Positions 54,101-63,872 of a stretch of DNA of 64,000 nt are shown here, piece by piece (position 1 is the stretch's first letter; each line of letters begins with the position of its first letter). The notes below the pieces were generated by a model that saw only the letters and a program-made list of their open reading frames with translations, was not told where the DNA came from and ran no database searches. The DNA is from Tridacna crocea (lineage: Eukaryota > Mollusca > Bivalvia > Cardiida > Cardiidae), in the NCBI GenBank assembly GCA_943736015.1, contig OX031060.1, positions 16,009,501 through 16,073,500 of the forward strand, given 5' to 3'. The position numbers and the translations under genes were made by a program.

Positions 54101-57100
54101 TCAAAGAACTTATGGGTTCTGTCTGTTCTGGTTACATCTTTCTCTGAATAAAAAGAAAAAAAAAACTTTTATGGTACAAAATATAACTACAATCTCCTTA
54201 CTAGAAAACAAAATTTTGAATTTTACATATTGAAAACATTTTTCCAACAATTACTAAACCAGAAGTGTCTCAAAGTGGATAAAAAAGTGTCACATGGTGG
54301 ATGAAAAAGTGTCAGAGTGGATAAAAAAGGTTCACAAAGTGGATGAAAAAGTGTCCCAAAGCGGATGAAAAAGTGTCTCAAAGTGGATGAAAAAGTGTCA
54401 CAGAGTGGATGAAAAAGTGTCTCAAAGTGGATGACAAAGTGTCACAGAGTGGATGACAGTGTCATAAAGTGCATGAAAAAGTGTCACAAAGTGGATAAAA
54501 CAGTATCACTGAAGAAGCTCAAGTAAGCAATGATATTCAAAACAAAGTTCACCTGTGATGATGACCTTTGACCTATATGACCCAAAAACTATAGGGCACT
54601 TCTTAGTCATGAGTGACACTTGTTTAACTCTTTAGCAAACAACAAAATGTTAGACTGGTCCAAATTGGAAGCACTTGCAAACGACAACAGAAACGTAACT
54701 CAAAAATTGAAATTTGTTTCCAGAAGGGTAGAAAACATTGTGGAAAAAGGAGAAAATGCTGGTAACCAGCATTTTCTCTTTTTCCCACAATGTTTTCAAT
54801 AGGCTTCTATCTCAGGGTTGTAAAATCCAGAGATTTTTAGGTAAAGGGTTAAGGCTACTGAGAAAGGGTGTGTTCTCTGAACGCCTACCAGATTTAATTA
54901 AAACCTATCTAGGAGGGGGGATTAGGGGGCCTACTGAGGGGCAGTGATAATTATAATTGTCTTAAAAGCATTTTGAAAACATCATGGGAAAAGGAGATTA
55001 ACTATTTTCTCCTGGTTCCACACTGTTTTCTAAACCTTTATGGATAATTCTATCTAATGAGCTTTGATGTATTTGATTAACTATGTCACTACACATGTAC
55101 CACAGACTTGAATTTTCTGAAGAGAAAACCTTTTGATAACATTGTGGGAAAGAGAGAAAACAAAAAATCATCATTTGAATTAGCATCAAGTATGCAAATG
55201 ATTTCAAAAGGAACAAGTCTAAATTTTGGAGTTTGGAGGAGAGTTGAAACAAATAAGATAAACTTTTAATAATAAATAGGTGTAATATCTGTTTGCACTG
55301 TTTCCATTATACTGATGCCGTGCTATTTGATAAAGAATGAAAGAACTAAATCATGGCCAAATTACTTTCTTTGTCATATTGTTTAAATCTACAAATTTTC
55401 CTTGAATGAAAATCTGCATGATACAAAACTCATTGCTCAAACTGAGATTTGTTCTCATTTGTCACATTGTTACTTTTTAAAAAACTCCTTTAAACAAATC
55501 TTAACAAGAGCGGCAAATTGTCCAAGATACGCCCGTCTTATCCCAAGTTGTAAAGCTGGGGCATGCACCAGACAAAATTCAAGTATGAAAAACAACAAAG
55601 GGCAATAACTCAAAAATTAAGCAAGCAAGAGTTGTGATTTCGGTGCACTGCACTCCCCCTTGATGAGATCTATCCACCCATGAAATTTCATAACCCTAGC
55701 TAGTATAGTTTTAGAGATATGCTTCGGACAAAAATCAAGTATGAAAAACGACAAAGGGCAATAACTCAAAAATTAAGCAAGCAAGAGTTATGATTCCTGT
55801 GCACTGCACTTTGCCTCGGTGAGATCTATCCACCCATGAAATTTCATAACCCTAGCTAGTATAGTTTTGGAGATATTCACCGGACAAAATTCAAGTATAA
55901 AAAATGACAAAGGGCAATAACTGAAAAATTAAGAAAGCAAGAGTTATGATTCTTGTGCACTGCACTCCCCCTCAGTGAGATCTATCCACCCATGAAATTT
56001 CATAACCCTAGCTACTATAGTTCTGAAGATATGCTCCGGACAAAATTCAAGTATGAAAAACAACAAAGGGCAATAACTCAAAAATTAAGCAAGCAAGAGT
56101 TGTGATTTGTGTGCACTGCACCCCCCCATCGATGAGATCTATCCACCCATGAAATTTCATAACCCTAGGTAGTATAGTATTGGTGATACGCTTCGGACAA
56201 AAATCTAGTATGAAAAACGACAAAGGGCAATAACTCAAATATTAAGCAAGTAAGAGTTATGATTCCTGTGCACTGCACTCTGCCTCGGTGAGATCTATCA
56301 ACCCATGAAATTTCATAACCCTAGCTACTTTAGTTTTGGAGATATTCACCGGACAAAATTCAAGTATAAAAAACGACAAAGGGCAATAACTCAAAAATTA
56401 AGCAAGCAAGAGTTATGATTCTTGTGCACTGCACTCCCCCTCAGTGAGATCTATCCACCCATGAAATTTCATAACCCTAGCTACTATAGTTTTGGAGATA
56501 TGCTCCGGACAAAATTCAAGTATGAAAAACAACAAAGGGCAATAACTCAAAAATTAAGCAAGCAAGAGTTATCATTCTTGTGTACTGCACTCTCCCTCGA
56601 TGAGATCTATCCACCCATAAAATTTCATAACCGTAGCTAGTATAGTTTTGGAGATATGCTCCGGACAAAATTCAAGTATGAAAAACAACAAAGGGCAATA
56701 ACTCAAAAATTAAGCAAGCAAGAGTTATGATTCTTGTGCACTGCACTCCCCCTTAATGAGATCTATCCACCCATGAAATTTCATAACCCTAGCTAGTATA
56801 TTTTGGAGATATGCTCCGGACAAAATTCAAGTATGAAAAACAACAAAGGGCAATAACTCAAAAATTAAGCAAGCAAGAGTTATGATTCTTGTGCACTGCA
56901 CTCCCCCTCGATGAGATCTATCCACCCATGAAATTTCATAACCCTAGCTAGTATAGTTTTGGAGATATGCTCCGGACAAAATTCAAGTATGAAAAACAAC
57001 AAAGGGCAATAACTCAAAAAATTAAGCGAGCAAGAGTTATGATTCCTGTGCACTGCACTCCGCCTCGATGAGATCTATCCACCCATGAAATTTCATAACC

Positions 57101-60100
57101 CTAGCTTGTATAATTTTGGAGATATGCTCCGGACAAAGAACTGGACGCCGCCCGCCCGCCCGGACGCCCGCCCGCCACGGGTGATCCCATAATACGTCCC
57201 GTCTTCGACGGGCGTATAAAAAGGAAACAGCCTGGTAGTAACTATTACTCATAAGAGCAATGATTTTTTTTTTTTTGTCATATTGTTTTTTTTCCTTACT
57301 TTTGTATGTTCCATTTTGTTGAAAGAAGAATAAATTCAAGCATCCATTCATATGAAATTTAAACAGTATAATGAGTAATTACTGCTTATAACAGCAATGA
57401 CTTCATTGTCACACTGTTTTCTTACAATGCCATCCCTATATTATAAAATATATATCTCAATCAATTTGAAAAAAAAAAAAAAATACAGTTATAAATACAT
57501 GTAACTACCGGTAATTTTCAATAAGAAGAAATCAGTATGATAATGTAGTCGTTGCTCCTATTGAGCAGTGACTGCCTTTATCACACTGTTTACTTCTATA
57601 AGTGTTCTAATAACTGCTGGAATCTAAGTGGTAATTCTTTCTCTCAAATTCAAGATATAATGATCATGTGATATAATTACCTAAAACCATTTTTTTTTTA
57701 AAAATTCTTCTTATGATTAAAGTTAAATGAAATTAAATGAATCAATTTTCTGTTTTAAAGAGATGGTATTTACCTGTAGATTATCATCATAACTATTCCC
57801 CAAATAGACCTTCCTAATCCCCATTTCACACCCTATGTTATTTTATAGGAGTAGGCGTTCGGGGAATAAACCCTGAGAAAGAACAGAAAAACAACAACAT
57901 TGATAGATTGATGGACAGACAGACTAAGATGGTGAAACCAGTATACTCCACCCCTCTACTATGGCATAAGTATGGTTCAGTTGCATCAGATCACTTTTGA
58001 GAGAATTGTGGCAAAAGGAGAAATTGCCTGTGACCGTATTTGCCTTTTATCACAAACATTTCATACATATTCCTATATTATACTATCAATTCACAATGTC
58101 TACTCTTAACTCATTACTAAATAACAAAATTTTAGACTTGTACAAATTGAAAGTATTTGCAGAAAACAAAATAAAGGTGACTCAAAAATAAAAACTTGAC
58201 TTCAGAAGAGTGGAAAACATTGTAGGAAAAGGAGAAAATGCTGGTAACCGGCATTTTCTCCTTTTCCCACAATGTTTTCAGATGGATTCTTTCTCCAGAT
58301 CATAAAAACCAGGGATTGTTTGGTAGAGGGTTAAATTACAAAAATACTTATGAACACAACATGCTTCCAGATGAATAATAAAATTAAAATAAAAGTACTC
58401 ATCTCTCACCAATAAGACATTTTCTCTCTTTATACAAGGAAAATCTCCTCTCCTGGTCAGATCTAATGGTTGTCCATTGTAGCTTCATACGGAAATAATC
58501 ATCACTGTAAAGAAGAAAAAGAAATAAGAAATGAAAGTGCAATTGTTACAAAGTAAAATTGTCCCATTCCACTCCAAAGTACCACAATTGATTTACCACT
58601 GAGGGGATTAACCCATTACCACACAGTCCCTACTTTTGACGACCGTAAGAGAGAAGCTTTGAGAGAACATTGTGGGAAAAAGAGAAAATGCTGGTGACCC
58701 ACCATTTTCTCCTTTTCCCACAGTATTTTCTACCCTGATGGACACAAATTTCAATTTTTGAGTTACGTTTATTTTGTCGTTTGCAAGTGCTTTCAATTTG
58801 GACCAGTCTAAGATTTTGTCGTTTGGTAAAGAGCTGTGCACATCTTATTCTGCTCTTGCAGACAGTGTACACCACAATAAGGCTACATCCCATGTGCAGT
58901 CTACTACTTAATCACATACATATACTGTGGCCAAAACGACTTTGCAATAATTCACAAAAGGACTGTTAAAGTTAGTATAGATTTTTCCTGTAACACTTAA
59001 TTTAACCCTTTCCCAAACAATCCCTGGTTTGTACTGGTCTGGAATAGTAGCCTTTTGAAAACATTGTGGGAAAAGGAGAAAATGCTGGTAACCAGCATTT
59101 TCTCCTTTACCCACAATGTTTTCTACCCTATCATAGACAGAAATCATCTTTTCAGCAAGAATTAAATTGTTGTCTGCAAATGCTTTCAATTTTGTCTAAT
59201 CCAAAAGTTTGTTGTTTGGGAAAGGGTTAACCCTGAAAAAGGAGGCTTTCAAAAACATATTCAAAAAAGATGGAAATAAAAGGTGTATAAAACCTCATCA
59301 CCTATGATAGTCTGTTGTCTTTTACATGCTTTCAATACAGACAAGTAAACTGTTATGTGTTAAACTTAGTGAATCAGTTAAAAAGTCAAAATAATAATTA
59401 TCTAAGGATGATGACCATGCACACAACTTACAGTTTCCGTTTTCTTGTTTTTGTTCTGCTTGCGTATGTTGAATCCCACTCATAAACACCCAACAAAAAT
59501 TTCCACACATCAATTCTTATTGCTGGATCTACACCCTGTATCAAAAAAATGTTTCAACGATTGATTGAATGAAGCCTTGCTTTGTTTTCAAACTTAATTC
59601 TGACAGTAAAATCACTACAATGTCCAGCTCACTCATTCCTGCATAATGGGTTTCACTATTACAGTGGATAGAACACTGTGTAATACATTGCAATTTTGGA
59701 GACAACAGTAGCTTCTTTTTCAGACAGGCTGTATAGAGATAAACTGCACTGAAAATGCTGTCTGATCCATATTGTCAAAAAGAGCAACTGATATTGCCTT
59801 GGATGCTTCTGTTTTGAACCTCTTGAGACTCATCTTATCCATTATGACATAACCCTGAGCTTTAGTGACCTGAGAAAGATGGCTTAGGGAAATACTGCAA
59901 GAAAAGAAGAAAATGCCCCTTTTCCAACAATACTATTTACACACTCACAGACATTCAAGCCCTATATAGTTTGTTATCTGCAAAGGATTGCAGTGTGGGC
60001 AAGTCTAGAAGTTTGTCATTTTGTTCAGAGTATATGAAGCATAATCTAAAATGCCATCTCAAGTCTGATCCTCAAACTTCAACTTGGAAATGTATGCCAA

Positions 60101-63100
60101 GGCAAATCATGTGCATTTCCTATTTTTCAACTTTGCAATTCCAAAATAAAGGGGGATGAAAATGGAAAGTATGACAACTCTAAAGAAATTCTACCTACCC
60201 CTCTAAAGATTCTGTCTTTGACTTGATCTACATTTATAATTCTACCCTCTTTGTCCATATGATTAGACCATTCTTGTGATGTGAGGGGTGTTCCACGAGT
60301 GACCTCGGGTCTAGGTGGAAGCTTTGTCTGTTAGAAATTAGGTTTGATATACCATTATCATCACTGTTCGACAAGAGTTATCATTTGTATAGTAGTTTAA
60401 CTCTTTGCCAAACAACAAAATTATAGACTGGCCCAAATTGAAAGCATCTGCAGATGACAAAATAAATGTGATTGAATAATTGAAATTTGGTTTGCGAAGG
60501 GTAGAAAACAGTGTGGGAAAGGAGAAAATGCTGGTGACCAGCATTTTCTCCTTTCCTCACATTGTTTTCAACAGGTTTCTTTCTCAGAGTTGTTGAAAGT
60601 CGGAACTCTGTGGTAAAGAGTTAATCTCTTTTGATATAATTAATCATTTCTCAATTACTTCTAAGCTATTGTAGTATATTTTAATCTTCCTTGTCCATGT
60701 CATAAGGACCATCCTACATGTGACTTCATGACTATATCAAAGCTTCTGTCCATCAAAAAGTTTGTTTGAACCATGCTATGACAAGAGGGGGCTTAATGTT
60801 TCCCCATGATCAATCACACCAAGTACCTTAACTCTTCACCAAACAACAAAATTTTAAACTGGTCCAAATTGAAAGCACTTACAGACGACAAATTCAACAT
60901 AACTCAAAAACAGAAAATTGTTTCCAGCAGCATAGAAAACATTGTGGGAAAAGGAGAAAATGCTAGTTACCAGCATTTTCTCCTTTTCCCACAACGTTTT
61001 CAAAAGGCCCCGTTCTCAGGGTTGTAAAAAGTCGGGATTGTGTGGTAAAGGGTTAACACATAATTATGGCTCCTTAAAAGCCATACAACCTAACAACCAA
61101 CAGGATCATGAGGTAGACTCTTCCTCTGACATACAGAAATTTTACAGGTATCAAAAAGTTTCGAACCGTGTCAGCCTGTGCTGTCTGTGCTGGTTGACAT
61201 GGGTTGATACCTTTTTGCAGATCCACGAAGCCCCCTTTTTACAGAGCATGTATCATTTATAAAAAGTCTATCAACCCTTTACTACACAATGCCAATTTTA
61301 AAGACCCTGAGGAAAAGGCCCTTTAAAAACATTGTTGGGAAAAAAAAGCTGGTAACAAGCATTTTCTGCTTCTCCAATAATGTTTTCTACTCTATTGAAG
61401 ACAAATTCTGACATTTGAACTACATTTAAATTGTTGTCTGTATGTGCTTTTAATTTAGACAAGTCACATTTTTTGTCATATGGTTAAGAGTTAACTCACT
61501 GCCTCCTGATAATGCATAGACAACTTTAACAATATATCTTCAAAAAATATGTAAAATCATCATGAACCAAGATGAAAGTTATATGAAAACATACTAGGAA
61601 GAAAAACTGCTTCCGTAGAGCAATTTTTCCTTTTCTCGCAATGCTGTTAGACGAGGTATGCTCTAATATACATGTACTACTAAAGGTCATCTGCCAGGAT
61701 TATAATGTTAAGCTGTTAAAACAAGATTTTGCGATCCATTTATAGGTTAACCCTTTACCACACAATCCTAAGTTTGGATATCCGTGAGAAAGAAAGCTTC
61801 TGCAAGCATTGTGGGAAACAAAGAAAATGCTGGTAACCAGCATTTCTTTCTTTTCCCACAGTGTTTTCTCACCTTTTACAGACAAACTAGATTACATGTG
61901 CCACATGTACTATGTCCTTTGAAAATGCTTCCAATTATCCGATCTGTCTAAAATTTTGTTGTGTGGTAGAATACTTTGCCAGACAACAAAATTTTACTCA
62001 AAAACTTGAGAGCATTTGTAGTCAACGATTAAAAAAAAACATAAATACAAAAAATGTACAAAGCAACTGAATGTTGCCAAATGATGGGATAAATTTTTGA
62101 AATAGTTACAGGCGATTTCTCCTTTTCTCATCATGTGTTAAAAAATACTTACATGGAGTTTGTTTCAGAGACCCAATGTAACCCTTTACCAAACAATCCC
62201 TGGTTTTTACAACCCAGAGGAAGAAGCCTTCTGATATGATTGAAGGAAAAGGAGAATATGCTTATAACTAGCATTTTCTCCTTTTCCCGTATAAGTCAAG
62301 TTTCAACTTTTAAGTAATGTTTTTTTGTCACATCAAAATGCTTTCAATTTGGACAATTTTAAAACTTTTTGTTTGTTGAAGGGTTAGTCTTCACCACACA
62401 ATCCCAACTTGCAAATCCCTGATTGAAAGGCCCTTTAAAAAACATGTTAGGAAAAGGAGAAATTGCTCCTGACTTGCATTTTCTCCTTTTCTCCACAGTG
62501 ATTTTTCCCTTTCACAAGCACAACTTTAATATCAATAACATTTAATTAATTGTTTGCATATGATTTCAATTTGGAATATTCAAAATTTTTACATTGTTGT
62601 ATACAGTTAACCCTTTACCAAATAACTCTGAAACTGTGTGAGGAGAAGAAAATACTGATGTCCAGCATTTTTTTCCCTTTTCAACTGATGTTTAATATTG
62701 TTTGACTTTTTACCAAACCACAAAATTCTAGACTAGACCAAACTCAAAGCACTAGCAGAAGACATATTGAATGTAGCTAAAATGATGATTTCTGTATGTG
62801 ATATGGTAGAAAGTATTGTGGGAAAAGGAGAAAATGCTGGCTATCAGTAGTTTCTTCTTTTCCTACAATGTTTTCAAAAGACTTCTTCCCAAGGGTAGTT
62901 AACATTTGGGATGGTGCGGTTAAGAGCTGGCCCTTTCCCACAGAATCCCGACTTTAAACAACCCTGAGAAAGAAGCCTTCTGAAAACACTGAGGGAAAAG
63001 GAGAAAATGCCGGTAACCAGCATTTTCTCCTTTTCCCACAATGTTTTCTTCCCTTCCAAAAACAAATTATTAATTTTCAGTTTTCAATTTGGACTAGTCT

Positions 63101-63503
63101 AAAATTTGTCATTTGATAAAGGGTTTATGGACAGATCCCATTATTTAAAAGACATATTTATTATATTCAGGTCTTTTAAATTTTGAAAAGTTTGAGATTT
63201 TGTTTATTTAGTAAAGAGTTACGCTTCATTGTATACTTAATTGGATATCTTGAGAAAACATAAAAACAAAAAAAAAACAGCTCAAAAAGAAAAGATAAAG
63301 TTGAATGCTACCTTGGTAACAAACTCATATCCTGGTTCATCCTGATTGTTTATCTCCATTCCCGGGATTTCCTCATGAACAATATCTTCTACTTTCATAA
63401 GCCCACTTTCTTGATATTCTGGTTGTAACAACACATCCCGCAGAAAATTGGTTACTTTAGAAAAACTTCCCATAGTGGTAGTGTATGGGTCTTTCACAAA
63501 TTT
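44807..63503 (-). CDS. TBC1D15: TBC1D15/17-like Rab GTPase-activating protein (partial spliced gene)
   Basis: Accelerates GTP hydrolysis on Rab proteins; the vertebrate homologue acts on Rab7 at late endosomes, lysosomes and mitochondria. Ten exons are visible: 63312-63503, 60199-60327, 59432-59535, 58410-58504, 54027-54143, 52736-52836, 51897-51996, 50508-50605, 46442-46558 and 44807-45190. They sum to 1437 nt, 478 residues plus stop. Residues 1-64 are the end of the family's N-terminal region (DPYTTTMGSFSKVTNF). The TBC domain follows, with arginine finger R179 in IEKDVTR and glutamine finger Q216 in GYVQGMSD. The end is a low-complexity Ser/Thr/Pro tail. Phases agree at all nine junctions. 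About 200 N-terminal residues lie beyond the right edge. TBC1D15 versus TBC1D17 cannot be separated by eye. Confidence 0.95.
45390..45613 (-). mobile_element. palMITE, CCTTTCCCAAAC subfamily
   Basis: Centre GGTACCC; between TBC exons j and i. Confidence 0.85.
45840..45910 (+). mobile_element. Terminal fragment of the pogo-like family
   Basis: TACAGTCAAACCTGTTTCTA repeats the end of the 2591-3749 element; no matching right end was seen. Confidence 0.4.
45922..46400 (-). mobile_element. palMITE split by SINE family 2
   Basis: Body to 46130, then GTTTGGTAAAGTGTC after the SINE. Confidence 0.75.
46131..46379 (-). mobile_element. SINE family 2, second copy, also inserted in a palMITE
   Basis: Flanked by CTTTTAGG (46123-46130 and 46380-46387). 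Minus-strand boxes ACTCAGTGGTGAG and GAGTTCGATACCCGG. Shares CTTTAACAGCTAAGGTCATA and CATGGCGGTGTGTTTCCTGG with the copy at 16864. Confidence 0.8.
46442..46558 (-). CDS. TBC1D15: TBC1D15/17-like exon i
   Basis: 39 codons, phase 0 to 0. VIWTDRPCKNFHLLICLAIL then DTEKTTLMENKFGLTEILK, the C-terminal helices of the TBC fold. Acceptor CTTACCAG, donor AAG|GTACAC. Confidence 0.95.
46635..46859 (+). mobile_element. palMITE, fused to the next copy
   Basis: Near-consensus; its final GGTAATGGGTTAA is cut to GGTAATGG. Confidence 0.9.
46850..47000 (-). mobile_element. palMITE half (right stem and arm A)
   Basis: Begins GGGTAACCAGC at the fusion point; ends GAGTTAA. Confidence 0.85.
47001..47180 (+). repeat. 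Unnamed dispersed repeat, copy 2
   Basis: CATCACATAGATATGGATGC and GACATGCAGAAAACTTACAA align with copy 1 and again follow a minus-oriented palMITE directly. Confidence 0.5.
47346..48904. mobile_element. hAT-like non-autonomous DNA transposon (1.56 kb)
   Basis: Starts CAGTGCTCGCGCTGCC and ends GGGCCAGAGCTAGCACTG, an imperfect terminal inverted repeat with the hAT CAGTG…CACTG form. GCCACTG flanks both sides. Subterminal ATCGA/TGTCGA motifs cluster at 47360-47440. No frame above 60 codons, so no transposase. Two old palMITE-like stems lie inside (48440-48540, 48610-48705). An empty copy of the site is present near 49300. Confidence 0.6.
48913..49143 (+). mobile_element. palMITE subfamily 2
   Basis: 231 bp; centre CGTCAGGAGC; inserted beside the hAT-like element. 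Confidence 0.87.
49171..49318 (+). repeat. Tandem duplicate carrying an empty hAT/palMITE site
   Basis: TTCATCTTCACAGAAGATAA to GTATTCATGTATGACTTAAA copies 47250-47345 joined to 49145-49170, the flanks of the hAT-like element and the palMITE at 48913. Confidence 0.7.
49319..50041. other. TBC intron, no feature seen
   Basis: AT-rich, short frames only. Confidence 0.5.
50042..50250 (-). mobile_element. palMITE, left half-stem deleted
   Basis: GAAACAGCCTTGGTAACCAGC junction, like the copy at 33181. Confidence 0.8.
50255..50470 (-). mobile_element. palMITE, diverged
   Basis: Ends near TBC exon h; stem TTAAGAAGAAAATGTTGGTA. Confidence 0.6.
50508..50605 (-). CDS. TBC1D15: TBC1D15/17-like exon h
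   Basis: 98 nt, phase 1 to 0. SHDSGNFYFCFRWILIHFKR then EFSFSDAQRLWE. Acceptor CTTGCAG, donor GAG|GTCAGT. A palMITE remnant ends about 40 bp downstream. Confidence 0.96.
50697..51180 (-). mobile_element. palMITE relics (two)
   Basis: One at 50697-50925 (centre TAATAAGC), one at 51035-51180 (short stem GCCAGTTACCAGA). Confidence 0.55.
51181..51409 (+). mobile_element. palMITE
   Basis: 229 bp; GAAG/CTTC stem on both sides, centre CTGATACCAG. Confidence 0.9.
51437..51769. mobile_element. Possible MITE with 16-bp perfect inverted ends
   Basis: TTTATTTCATGCTTTT (51437-51452) and AAAAGCATGAAATAAA (51754-51769). An internal short hairpin GGTTTTCACCAGTGAAAAT lies near 51499. Only copy in the window. 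Confidence 0.45.
51897..51996 (-). CDS. TBC1D15: TBC1D15/17-like exon g
   Basis: 100 nt, phase 0 to 1. CDNFHMDQEGMKTQLAQIHK then LMQYTDSDLCSYL. Acceptor ATTTCAG, donor TTAG|GTAATT. Confidence 0.94.
51997..52735. other. TBC intron, no feature seen
   Basis: A 65-codon plus-strand frame (52249-52446) is Asn/Lys-rich and looks incidental. Confidence 0.5.
52736..52836 (-). CDS. TBC1D15: TBC1D15/17-like exon f (glutamine finger)
   Basis: 101 nt, phase 1 to 0. GYVQGMSDLLSPILVVMENE then VDAFWCFAGFMERV. The catalytic glutamine is CAG at 52826-52828. Donor GTG|GTAAGC. Confidence 0.97.
52837..53460. other. TBC intron with a SINE-like relic
   Basis: 53000-53150 resembles the SINE-like block at 11745-11960 (CTCTCAAGTGTCTTGCCCAG); nothing else supported. 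Confidence 0.4.
53461..53896 (+). mobile_element. palMITE hosting another palMITE
   Basis: Outer halves 53461-53618 and 53840-53896; right outer stem missing. Confidence 0.8.
53615..53843 (+). mobile_element. palMITE nested in a palMITE
   Basis: 229 bp with its own TTAA on both sides; centre GGTTATC. Confidence 0.93.
53897..53985 (+). mobile_element. palMITE fragment
   Basis: Stem only; ends 42 bp from TBC exon e. Confidence 0.5.
54027..54143 (-). CDS. TBC1D15: TBC1D15/17-like exon e (arginine finger)
   Basis: 117 nt, phase 1 to 1. EKDVTRTDRTHKFFEGEGNP then HDILMTYCMYNFDL. The catalytic arginine codon is AGA at 54127-54129. Acceptor TTATTCAG, donor TTAG|GTGAGA. Confidence 0.96.
54264..54505 (+). 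repeat. 22-bp minisatellite, about 11 units
   Basis: Unit GTGTCTCAAAGTGGATGAAA plus AA, with CAC/CTC and AAAG/GAG variants. In the TBC intron, 121 bp upstream of the arginine-finger exon in gene orientation. Confidence 0.9.
54624..54852 (+). mobile_element. palMITE
   Basis: 229 bp; centre GGTAACC though A-first. Confidence 0.9.
54960..55250 (-). mobile_element. palMITE relics
   Basis: Stem traces at 54965-55030 and 55110-55165, arm A trace CAAATGATTTCAAAAGGAAC. Confidence 0.4.
55504..57220. mobile_element. Pearl/Helentron-like element 3 with 156-bp tandem core
   Basis: Head ACAAGAGCGGCAAATTGTCC, then ATACGCCCGTC (55527-55537). About ten repeats of 156 bp (landmarks CAAAGGGCAATAACTCAAAA and GAGATCTATCCACCCATGAA). 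Tail GC-rich GCCGCCCGCCCGCCCGGACG, hairpin CCCGTCTTCGACGGG, and GACGGGCGTAT (57207-57217), the exact inverse of the head motif. It lies in the intron between TBC exons d and e. Confidence 0.8.
57221..57985. other. TBC intron, low-complexity A/T runs
   Basis: Long T and A runs near 57268, 57471 and 57690. Open bits at 57781-57840 were tested as an exon and rejected. Confidence 0.5.
57990..58100. mobile_element. palMITE relic
   Basis: GAATTGTGGCAAAAGGAGAA and TTTGCCTTTTATCACAAACA only. Confidence 0.45.
58106..58334 (+). mobile_element. palMITE
   Basis: 229 bp; ends 76 bp from TBC exon d. Confidence 0.92.
58410..58504 (-). CDS. TBC1D15: TBC1D15/17-like exon d
   Basis: 95 nt, phase 2 to 1. DDYFRMKLQWTTIRSDQERR then YKERKCLI. 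Ends with the I of the IxxDxxR motif, completed in the next exon. Confidence 0.94.
58608..58834 (-). mobile_element. palMITE
   Basis: Right end AAGAGCTG, TTAA lost; centre GGTGACCC. Confidence 0.87.
59002..59230 (-). mobile_element. palMITE, CCCTTTCCCAAAC subfamily
   Basis: 229 bp; followed by a fragment to about 59350. Confidence 0.92.
59432..59535 (-). CDS. TBC1D15: TBC1D15/17-like exon c
   Basis: 104 nt, phase 0 to 2. GVDPAIRIDVWKFLLGVYEW DST is TBC motif A (R…xWKFLLG). Acceptor GATACAG, donor CT|GTAAGT. Confidence 0.95.
59855..60030 (-). mobile_element. palMITE, centre deleted
   Basis: GAAGAAAATGCCCCTTTTCC joins the two stem sides. Confidence 0.6.
60199..60327 (-). CDS. TBC1D15: TBC1D15/17-like exon b
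   Basis: 43 codons, phase 0 to 0. RGTPLTSQEWSNHMDKEGRI then INVDQVKDRIFRG, the entry to the TBC domain. Acceptor CTAACAG, donor GGG|GTAGGT. Confidence 0.95.
60397..60624 (+). mobile_element. palMITE
   Basis: 228 bp; centre GGTGACC. Confidence 0.9.
60828..61056 (+). mobile_element. palMITE
   Basis: 229 bp; centre AGTTACC. Confidence 0.92.
61140..61260 (+). repeat. Unnamed dispersed repeat, copy 3 (partial)
   Basis: ATGGGTTGATACCTTTTTGC, ATCCACGAAGCCCCC and CAGAGCATG match the later part of copy 1. Confidence 0.4.
61268..61494 (-). mobile_element. palMITE, diverged
   Basis: Stem shortened to AAAAAAGCTGGTAACAAGC. Confidence 0.75.
61747..61968 (-). mobile_element. palMITE
   Basis: Stem has AACAAAGAAAATGC and CATTTCTTTCTTTT. 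Confidence 0.8.
61970..62120 (+). mobile_element. palMITE relic
   Basis: Arm A GAGAGCATTTGTAGTCAACG, then GGCGATTTCTCCTTTTCTCA. Confidence 0.45.
62180..62387 (-). mobile_element. palMITE
   Basis: Outer right stem deleted (CTTTTCCCGTATAAG). Confidence 0.75.
62388..62610 (-). mobile_element. palMITE
   Basis: Inner stem GAAATTGCTCCTGACTTGC no longer pairs; ends CAGTTAA. Confidence 0.7.
62607..62705 (-). mobile_element. palMITE, short form
   Basis: About 99 bp: left end plus a reduced stem. Confidence 0.5.
62700..62925 (+). mobile_element. palMITE
   Basis: Centre GGCTATC; ends GGTTAAGAG. Confidence 0.75.
62930..63126 (-). mobile_element. palMITE
   Basis: Deletion inside arm A (TTTTCAGTTTTCAATTTGG). 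Confidence 0.8.
63312..63503 (-). CDS. TBC1D15: TBC1D15/17-like exon a (pre-TBC region)
   Basis: 64 codons, phase 0 to 0. KFVKDPYTTTMGSFSKVTNF, later VEDIVHEEIPGMEINNQDEP and GYEFVTK. Acceptor TTTTTTCAG, donor AAG|GTAGCA. First exon of the gene inside the window. Confidence 0.92.
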
Positions 63504-63644
63504 CTGAAAAAATATTATGTATTCAACTATTTTCGAAAAAAAAAATCTATACTTCTATAGTACAGATATCAAGAAGGAAAATACTTCAATACAGAATATT
63601 GTCATAAATAAATTCAGGAAACACCATAGTGCATTGAAAAACTG

Positions 63645-63872
63645 TATAACCCATTACCAAACGACAATATTTCAGACTGGTCTAAATTGAAAGCATTTGC
63701 AACGACAAATAAAAGTGATTGGAAATTTAAAATTTGTTTTGTGAAGGGTAGAAAACATTGTGGGAAAAGGAGAAAATGCTGGTTACCAGCATTTTCTCCT
63801 TTTCCCACAATGTTTTCTAAAGGCTTCTTTCTCAGGGGTGTCAAAAGTAGGGATTGTGTGGTAATGGGTTAA
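63645..63872 (+). mobile_element. palMITE
   Basis: Perfect stem; 141 bp beyond TBC exon a. Confidence 0.93.

Noticed and set aside
55504..57220. CRISPR-like regularly spaced repeat
   Set aside because: The array is head-to-tail with no unique spacers, in a eukaryotic intron.
57781..57840. Possible TBC exon ending CTACAG|GTAAAT
   Set aside because: The real next exon (54027-54143) completes IEKDVTR in the correct phase; the longer reading here hits a stop.
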